A stretch of 12,047 bases of DNA from Actinomycetota bacterium (GTDB lineage: Bacteria; Actinomycetota; Acidimicrobiia; Acidimicrobiales; Microtrichaceae), in NCBI GenBank assembly GCA_009700815.1, contig WLLG01000033.1, positions 1 through 12,047 of the forward strand, written 5' to 3'. Positions 7,400-12,047 of the stretch are shown here, in pieces; the stretch's first letter is position 1, and every line of letters begins with the position of its first letter. The position numbers and the translations under genes were made by a program. The notes beneath the pieces are model-generated. The model searched no databases. It saw only the letters and a list, made by a program, of their open reading frames with translations, and was not told where the DNA came from.

Positions 7400-8349
7400 T
7401 GCTCGATAAGACGGCGTCTCGGATTGCTCTTCTCGAGCGGCGCGCTGATCGAGAACGCGAGCGGCGTCAAGCTGCCGAGCGTGCAGCCGAGAGGGGACTG
7501 CGCCGCTTATATGAGGTGAATCAAGATCTAGATCAGCTGGTAGCTGAGCGAACTGCAGAGGCTTTGGCATCATTCCAGGTTGCTGAGCAGACACTTTCCT
7601 CTCGGGTGGACATCCTCCGCATGATTGCACAAGAGATTCTGACGCCTCTGCAGCAGATTCAAGGGACTCTAGAACTCGTTGATAGTGCGCCGCTTCAAGA
7701 GGTGGAGCAACATAGCGTTGCAGCTTCGGCAGTCACAGCCGAGCGTTGTGTGCAGCTAGTGAGCGACCTAGTTGACCTAGTGGCAATCGAGTCTGCTGTT
7801 GTGAGCGAGCCGGTCGAACCGTGCCGTCCGCTCGAGCTTCTCGATGAGCTGGTTTCCTTGCGGCGGACTCAGGCTGCTCAACAGGGTTGCACTCTCGTGT
7901 TGGAGGTCGAGTCCGATCGCAATGTCGATGGTCTGCTAGATGGGAGCCGTGCGGTTCGAATAGTTGATGAACTTCTCGCAGGGGCACTAGACGTAGGAAG
8001 CGCGCAAGTTGTAGTGAAGGCAAGTATCGCCGTATATGAAGATGACTCAGTTGCTGAGATGATGAGCGAGATGGCCGCCGAGAATTTCTCGGAAGTGCAA
8101 AATGTGCTGCGCTCCTCTGAGCTGGTTGTTTCGGTGGACCATGATGGCGAGTCGCAATCTGCAAGCAGAGTTGGAGCAGAGGCCGGCCTAGTGTTGGCCA
8201 CCCGATTAGCAGAAGCACTTGGAGGCACGCTCCTGGTGGTGCCGTCTGAGCTAGGCGGCGTAGCGAGAGTCCTGCGGTTGCCGATCAGGCAGGCCGGGGA
8301 GCCGATCAGGCAGGCCGGGGAGCCGATCAGGCAGGCCGGGAGCAGGTAA
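7399..8349 (+). CDS. H-NOX-associated degenerate histidine kinase (predicted pseudokinase)
   Basis: A soluble 316-residue protein with the architecture of a sensor-kinase core but without its catalytic residues. Residues 10-57 are a charged coiled coil, including RLYEVNQDLDQL. A DHp-like helical pair follows (about 66-135): MIAQEILTPLQQI aligns with the usual MSHEIRTPLNxI, placing Gln78 where the phospho-accepting His belongs. In the HATPase-like region (about 143-296) the N box reads VDELLAGALDV, with both usual Asn lost; the G1 position reads VDHDGES; and the G2 position reads GAEAGLVLATRL without the Gly-Thr-Gly pattern. Residues 296-314 are three PIRQAGE-like repeats. AAGGG precedes the ATG by three bases, and the overlap with the H-NOX stop implies coupling. 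I infer it transmits the H-NOX state by binding another kinase or enzyme rather than by autophosphorylation. The reading frame is intact with no stops, so this is a diverged protein, not a broken gene. Confidence 0.82.
   Translation: MLDKTASRIALLERRADRERERRQAAERAAERGLRRLYEVNQDLDQLVAERTAEALASFQVAEQTLSSRVDILRMIAQEILTPLQQIQGTLELVDSAPLQEVEQHSVAASAVTAERCVQLVSDLVDLVAIESAVVSEPVEPCRPLELLDELVSLRRTQAAQQGCTLVLEVESDRNVDGLLDGSRAVRIVDELLAGALDVGSAQVVVKASIAVYEDDSVAEMMSEMAAENFSEVQNVLRSSELVVSVDHDGESQSASRVGAEAGLVLATRLAEALGGTLLVVPSELGGVARVLRLPIRQAGEPIRQAGEPIRQAGSR
8281..8340 (+). repeat. 21-bp in-frame tandem repeat (2.9 copies) at pseudokinase C-terminus
   Basis: Perfect 21-bp units at 8281-8301 and 8302-8322, and an 18-base partial third copy at 8323-8340, each beginning CCGATCAGGCAGGCCGGG. 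They encode PIRQAGE, PIRQAGE and PIRQAG. Perfect identity between copies implies recent expansion by slippage or recombination. Removing one copy keeps the frame. Confidence 0.92.
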
Positions 8350-8367
8350 CTAGCAGAATAGGCAGTA

Positions 8368-8383
8368 TCGAACATGTGTTCGC
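8368..8383. promoter_or_regulatory. LexA-binding SOS box of dnaE2
   Basis: TCGAACATGTGTTCGC matches the actinobacterial SOS consensus TCGAAC-N4-GTTCGA at 11 of 12 specified positions. It ends 12 bases before the polymerase start and abuts the probable -10 element, so bound LexA would block RNA polymerase. DNA damage should therefore induce the gene. Confidence 0.9.
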
Positions 8384-8389
8384 TACACT
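8384..8389 (+). promoter_or_regulatory. Probable -10 element giving a leaderless dnaE2 mRNA
   Basis: TACACT fits the actinobacterial TANNNT -10 pattern and ends six bases before ATG 8396, which would place transcription initiation at or next to the start codon. No Shine-Dalgarno is present between the SOS box and the ATG, consistent with a leaderless transcript. No clear -35 is seen. Confidence 0.55.
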
Positions 8390-8395
8390 GTCTAG

Positions 8396-11300
8396 ATGGC
8401 AGTCAACAGTCTTTCAGGATCTGCAGTTTCCTATGCAGAACTGCATTGCCATTCCACGTTTAGTTTTCTTGATGGGGCATCCTCTCCTGAGGCCCTCGCG
8501 CAAGAAGCAGAGCGTCTTGGCCTTGAGGCGCTCGCTATCACCGACCATGGTGGATTTTATGGTGTCGTACGCTTCGCTGAAGCTGCTCGTGAAGTAGGAC
8601 TGCCCACAATCTTCGGTGCAGAACTCACCCTGAATGCCACGGAACAACGCACAGGTTCGACAGACCCTGACGGCCAACACTTGATCATTCTTGCCCGAGA
8701 CCCAGTTGGGTATGCGTGTCTAGCAGCGCTGCTTTCACAGGCGCAGATGGCAGGTGAGAAGGGCCGGCCAGAAATCTCATTTGCGGCAGTAGCTGAAGCA
8801 GCATCTCACCGTGCTCGAGGGCATTGGGCAGTGCTCACGGCTTGTCGTAAGGGCACGGTTCCGCTGGCGCTAGCGCAGCGCGGAGTTCGAGCCGCTGAGC
8901 AAGAACTCCGCTCGCTCGTCGCAGCATTTGGGGTTGATAATACTTTTATCGAACTTTGGGATCATGGAGATCCGCTTGACTCGGATCGCAATGATGCGTT
9001 GTATCAACTTGCACGTCGCGTTGGAACCGGGGTGATTGCTACAAACAATGTTCATTACGCCAGCCCGCAGGACCATGCTCTGAGCACGGCGCTAGCTGCA
9101 ATCCGTGCTGCTAAGAGTTTGGACCAGATGGATCCGTGGCTGCCCGGTGCTGCTAGTGCGCATCTACGCTCCGGTGCAGAGCAAGCACATCGCTTTGTGC
9201 GCTACCCCCAGGTAGTGGGTGCCGCTGCCGAGTTGGGAAAACAGTGCGCATTTGATCTTGCACTTATTGCTCCGCAATTACCCCCGTACCCATGCCCCCC
9301 ACACCCAGAGGTGTCAGCTTCTCGGACGCTTACCGAGTCTGAGTACTTAACGCTGCTCGTTGAGCAGGGTGCCACCCGTCGCTATGGGCCGCGTCATGCC
9401 GAACGATTTGTTGGTGCATGGGCGCAGATCGATCATGAATTGCAGATGATTACAGCCCTAGGTTTTCCTGGCTATTTCTTAATCGTCTGGGACATTGTCG
9501 AGTTCTGCCGCCGCAAGGACATCTATTGCCAAGGCCGAGGCTCTGCGGCTAACTCCGCAGCTTGTTATGCGCTTGGAATCACCAAGGCTGATGCGGTGCG
9601 ACTTGGCCTGCTCTTTGAGCGGTTCTTATCCCCCGAACGAGATGGGCCACCCGATATTGATCTCGATATCGAGTCGGGTAGACGAGAGGAAGTCATTCAG
9701 TACGTCTATGAGCGCTATGGCAGGTCTCATGCTGCGCAGGTTGCAAATGTGATTACTTATCGCACGCGATCTGCAGTTCGCGACGCTGCTCGTGCTTTGG
9801 GATTTTCGCAGGGGCATCAAGATGTGTGGGCTAAACAGCTCGATCGCTGGAACAAAGTGCCACAAGCTGCTTCTACTCAGCAGGGCGAGTCAGTGTCCCA
9901 GCCGATTCCGGACACAGTTCTTTCTCTGGCCAGCCAACTCGAGGAATTGCCGCGCCATCTTGGGATTCATTCCGGTGGCATGGTGATCTGTGATCGCCCA
10001 GTTATCGAGGTGTGTCCTGTTGAGTGGGCGCGAATGCAAGGTCGCTCCGTGCTGCAGTGGGATAAAGAGGATTGCGCCACTGCTGGTCTGGTCAAGTTTG
10101 ATTTGCTGGGGCTCGGCATGCTCACGGCGTTGCATCTAGCAGTAGACCTGATTGCAGAACATCATGGGGTTGTTGTTGATCTAGCCGAACTTCCTCAAGA
10201 GGATGCGGTGTACGAGATGTTGTGTCGCGCCGACTCGATTGGGGTATTCCAAGTGGAGTCTCGTGCGCAGATGGCCACCCTTCCACGTTTGAGGCCGCGT
10301 TGTTTTTACGACCTTGTTGTTGAAGTCGCACTCATACGACCCGGCCCTATCCAAGGTGGTTCGGTTCATCCCTATATCCGTCGCCGTAAGGGTGAGGAAC
10401 CGGTCACGTATTTGCATCCATTGTTAGAGAATTCTCTTGCAAAGACTCTCGGGATTCCGCTCTTTCAAGAACAACTCATGCAGATGGCTATTGATGTGGC
10501 TGGCTTTACTCCATCCGAGGCCGATCAGTTGCGTCAGGCAATGGGCTCAAAAAGGTCGAGCCGAAAGATGGCTGTGCTTCGCGAGCGATTTGATGTCGGC
10601 ACGTCACAACGAGGAGTGACCGCAACGGTGGCCGAGCAGATTTGGGAAAAGATTGCGGCTTTCGCTAACTACGGGTTTCCTGAGTCGCACTCGGTCAGCT
10701 TTGCCTATCTGGTGTACTCCTCTTCTTGGATCAAGTTGCATTATCCGGCAGCATTTTGCGCGGCATTGCTGAATGCTCAACCAATGGGTTTTTATTCGCC
10801 GCATTCGCTCGTCCAAGATGCCCGCCGGCACGGAATCAAGGTGCACACTCCTGACCTACATCGTTCTGACTGGTGTGCCACGCTCGAAAGCGAAGACCCG
10901 GATGAACAAGCGGGCGGCGTGGGCAGTTCGGGCAGCGCAGGCAGTACGGGTAGCGCAGTCCGCTTAGGACTTTCTTCTGTTCGCCTGATTGGAAAAACGC
11001 TGGCCAAGCAGATTGCGGCAGGTCGGCCATATGCAGATATGGAAGACCTGATGCGCCGATCTTCTCTAAATCAGGCGCAACTTGAAGCCCTCGCAACGGC
11101 CGGAGTCTTTGGGTCAGATAACCGCCGTTCGGCACTTTGGTCTGCTGGTGCAGTAGCTCAATCTGGGTCGGATCGTTTGCCTGGGATTCTGCTTGGTCTC
11201 GATGCACCCCAACTGCCCGGCATGGATGACTGGGAACGTGCCGTGGCCGACCTGTGGTCTACAGGGATTGCTCCCGAGGGTCACCCAACAAAATTCCTGC

Positions 11301-11638
11301 GAGCAGACCTTGATCGCCGCGGAGCCGTCACTGCGATTGAACTGAGCGAGTTAGCAAATGAAGCCAAAGTGTTAGTTGCTGGGGTGGTCACACATCGGCA
11401 ACGCCCTGCTACTGCTGCTGGGATTACTTTCGTCAGCCTTGAAGATGAGACTGGAATCATCAATGTGGTGGTGTCGCGTGGGTGTTGGGCACGATTTCGG
11501 CCAGTGGTGGCCTCTGCTGCGGCGCTCCTTGTGAGTGGCCGTCTCGAACACAGCGTAGATGGGGTGATGAATGTGGTGGCAGAGAAGATTCAGCTGTTGC
11601 CTGTTGTGGCTGCTTCGCGCTCGCGTGACTTCCACTGA
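8396..11638 (+). CDS. dnaE2: Error-prone DNA polymerase III alpha-type subunit DnaE2 (ImuC)
   Basis: A C-family polymerase of the translesion-synthesis (mutasome) type, which in actinobacteria acts with ImuA' and ImuB during the SOS response. The 1080-residue length fits DnaE2. The N-terminal PHP domain has ELHCHSTFSFLDG (His17, His19) and ITDHGG (Asp50, His51). The palm domain has CQGRGSAANSAAC, the aspartate cluster PDIDLD (419-424) and KFDLLGLG (Asp569). LGIHSGGMVI, VALIRPGPIQGG, FQEQLMQMA and FANYGFPESHSVSFAYL are family landmarks. Helix-hairpin-helix and OB-fold regions follow, ending in SRDFH, the characteristic DnaE2 tail. A Gly/Ser linker lies at 840-854. All catalytic aspartates are present, so it should be active. 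The upstream SOS box indicates LexA control. The imuA'/imuB partners are not in this window. It is separated by 46 bp and its own promoter from the H-NOX unit, so the two are probably not functionally linked. Confidence 0.95.
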   Translation: MAVNSLSGSAVSYAELHCHSTFSFLDGASSPEALAQEAERLGLEALAITDHGGFYGVVRFAEAAREVGLPTIFGAELTLNATEQRTGSTDPDGQHLIILARDPVGYACLAALLSQAQMAGEKGRPEISFAAVAEAASHRARGHWAVLTACRKGTVPLALAQRGVRAAEQELRSLVAAFGVDNTFIELWDHGDPLDSDRNDALYQLARRVGTGVIATNNVHYASPQDHALSTALAAIRAAKSLDQMDPWLPGAASAHLRSGAEQAHRFVRYPQVVGAAAELGKQCAFDLALIAPQLPPYPCPPHPEVSASRTLTESEYLTLLVEQGATRRYGPRHAERFVGAWAQIDHELQMITALGFPGYFLIVWDIVEFCRRKDIYCQGRGSAANSAACYALGITKADAVRLGLLFERFLSPERDGPPDIDLDIESGRREEVIQYVYERYGRSHAAQVANVITYRTRSAVRDAARALGFSQGHQDVWAKQLDRWNKVPQAASTQQGESVSQPIPDTVLSLASQLEELPRHLGIHSGGMVICDRPVIEVCPVEWARMQGRSVLQWDKEDCATAGLVKFDLLGLGMLTALHLAVDLIAEHHGVVVDLAELPQEDAVYEMLCRADSIGVFQVESRAQMATLPRLRPRCFYDLVVEVALIRPGPIQGGSVHPYIRRRKGEEPVTYLHPLLENSLAKTLGIPLFQEQLMQMAIDVAGFTPSEADQLRQAMGSKRSSRKMAVLRERFDVGTSQRGVTATVAEQIWEKIAAFANYGFPESHSVSFAYLVYSSSWIKLHYPAAFCAALLNAQPMGFYSPHSLVQDARRHGIKVHTPDLHRSDWCATLESEDPDEQAGGVGSSGSAGSTGSAVRLGLSSVRLIGKTLAKQIAAGRPYADMEDLMRRSSLNQAQLEALATAGVFGSDNRRSALWSAGAVAQSGSDRLPGILLGLDAPQLPGMDDWERAVADLWSTGIAPEGHPTKFLRADLDRRGAVTAIELSELANEAKVLVAGVVTHRQRPATAAGITFVSLEDETGIINVVVSRGCWARFRPVVASAAALLVSGRLEHSVDGVMNVVAEKIQLLPVVAASRSRDFH
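10922..10957 (+). repeat. Gly-Ser linker repeat inside dnaE2
   Basis: Two 18-bp units (GGCAGTTCGGGCAGCGCA and GGCAGTACGGGTAGCGCA, 16 of 18 identical) encode GSSGSA and GSTGSA at residues 843-854. They lie between the finger region and the helix-hairpin-helix segment and are probably a flexible, disordered linker insertion. Confidence 0.7.
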
Positions 11639-11648
11639 AGCACCGCCC

Positions 11649-11680
11649 TTCTGAAACACAGCCATTCTGAAACACAGCCA
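11649..11680. repeat. 16-bp perfect tandem duplication downstream of dnaE2
   Basis: TTCTGAAACACAGCCA occurs twice back to back (11649-11664 and 11665-11680), starting 10 bases after the dnaE2 stop. It is non-coding and its function is unknown. Confidence 0.85.
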
Positions 11681-11710
11681 TTGGTTCTCGATACTGCACC
11701 AAACCCTCTT

Positions 11711-11731
11711 CGCCTGCTGGGCTTAGCGGCG
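11711..11731 (+). terminator. Possible tailless terminator of dnaE2
   Basis: CGCC-T-GCT can pair with AGC-GGCG, seven pairs with one bulged T, around a GGGCTT loop. It sits about 70 bp after the dnaE2 stop and before the next promoter candidate. No U-run follows; actinobacterial terminators often lack one. It is suggestive only. Confidence 0.3.
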
Positions 11732-11791
11732 TGCTCAGTCGCTGAAATTGCACTCGATTTGGGGTATCCGTACATCTAGGGGCCCTGATCG

Positions 11792-11799
11792 CATAATCT
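11792..11799 (+). promoter_or_regulatory. Candidate -10 region for the leader peptide and secreted protein
   Basis: CATAATCT contains the overlapping -10-like hexamers CATAAT and TAATCT about 25 bases before the Shine-Dalgarno at 11824. No good -35 is found at 16-18 bp spacing, so this is only a candidate. Confidence 0.3.
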
Positions 11800-11833
11800 A
11801 AAGATCCTCTGCGGGCGGCCGATAGGAGTAAAT

Positions 11834-11890
11834 GTGCTGCGCGTCCGAGTGTCAACCTGTTGCCCTGCTGGGGCGTTGAGTAACAGATGA
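11834..11890 (+). CDS. Putative Cys-Cys leader peptide (uORF)
   Basis: An 18-codon ORF, VLRVRVSTCCPAGALSNR, starts with GTG and has AGGAG (11824-11828) five bases upstream. Its TGA overlaps the ATG of the next gene as ATGA, so translation of the two would be coupled. Short actinobacterial leader peptides with Arg/Val residues then a Cys pair are known, and in mycobacteria Cys-rich uORFs sense cysteine supply by ribosome stalling. Whether this is one of them is inference. A second ORF from ATG 11832, MCCASECQPVALLGR, uses the same ribosome site with tighter spacing and is also Cys-rich, so the true frame is uncertain. Confidence 0.45.
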   Translation: MLRVRVSTCCPAGALSNR

Positions 11891-12047
11891 CTCCGTCACG
11901 GACCACTCCAGTTCCACGAACGAACCTGCGCCCGCGGGCAGTTCTTTGGTTTGTAGCAGCGGTTTCGGTTCCGGTATTCCTCACAGGCGCTCTTCCCGTT
12001 GCTGCTGCGCCTCAGGCTGCGCTGCCCGCACCCAGCCAGGCTGCACA
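11887..12047 (+). CDS. Secreted protein, N-terminus only (cut by window end)
   Basis: Only the first 53 codons are present. They form a Sec-type signal peptide: an Arg-rich n-region (Arg5, Arg11, Arg15, Arg17), a hydrophobic core from about Ala18 to Leu36, and an Ala-rich cleavage region near VAAAP (38-42), followed by an Ala/Pro-rich mature start. There is no lipobox Cys in view. No twin-arginine motif is seen. The start has no strong Shine-Dalgarno of its own, and its ATG overlaps the stop of the short upstream peptide ORF, which may drive its translation. The function of the mature protein cannot be told from this piece. Confidence 0.7.
   Translation, partial: MTPSRTTPVPRTNLRPRAVLWFVAAVSVPVFLTGALPVAAAPQAALPAPSQAA

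Noticed and set aside
8281..8340. The 21-bp repeats as a CRISPR array or iteron origin.
   Set aside because: The units are directly abutting with no spacers and are in frame inside a gene, and no replication or cas gene is near.
6851..11638. The H-NOX unit and dnaE2 as one NO-damage response operon.
   Set aside because: dnaE2 has its own SOS-box promoter in the 46-bp gap; adjacency alone does not support shared function, though read-through cannot be excluded.
11460..11984. A 174-residue minus-strand frame covering the dnaE2 3' end and the intergenic region.
   Set aside because: It overlaps the conserved dnaE2 C-terminus, has an unnatural His/Gln/Arg/Ser-rich composition, and runs through the 16-bp tandem repeat; it looks like a shadow.

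Overview
The window looks like chromosomal DNA from an actinobacterium of moderate GC (by eye in the upper 50s %). Three things point there: an actinobacterial-type LexA/SOS box in front of a DnaE2-type polymerase, several GTG starts, and at least one start that looks leaderless. I cannot name a genus; an uncultured or environmental actinobacterium is my best guess. No rRNA, tRNA, CRISPR array, transposase or phage gene is visible.

Left part (1-2369, + strand): a two-component pair, an OmpR-family response regulator and an overlapping membrane histidine kinase with intact catalytic motifs. It is preceded by about 150 bp holding CCTGAG repeats and a small hairpin. Middle (2378-6625, - strand): a PAS-PAS-GGDEF-EAL protein converges on the kinase with only 8 bp between the stop codons. 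Its EAL domain looks active, but its GGDEF signature is altered to GVDEF. Upstream of it lies a PepF-like M3 oligoendopeptidase.

Right part (6851-11638, + strand): a two-gene unit begins with a stand-alone H-NOX (heme-nitric oxide/oxygen binding) protein carrying His102, Pro115 and the Tyr131-Ser133-Arg135 triad. It overlaps by one base a soluble protein with the layout of a sensor kinase core. In that protein the phospho-accepting His is Gln, and the N, G1 and G2 boxes are eroded, so it looks like a pseudo-histidine kinase. It ends in a 21-bp in-frame tandem repeat. 46 bp further on is an error-prone polymerase dnaE2 with a near-perfect SOS box overlapping its likely promoter. The window ends in a short Cys-Cys peptide ORF whose stop overlaps (ATGA) the start of a secreted protein cut by the window edge.

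How it may fit together: the H-NOX protein would sense NO and pass the state to the pseudokinase by contact rather than by phosphotransfer. The output is unknown. The nearby c-di-GMP enzyme and the complete two-component pair are candidate partners, but this is inferred from proximity and from the known coupling of bacterial H-NOX proteins to kinases and c-di-GMP enzymes. The dnaE2 gene is separately controlled by the DNA-damage response. The H-NOX/pseudokinase unit is the best candidate here for an undescribed system.
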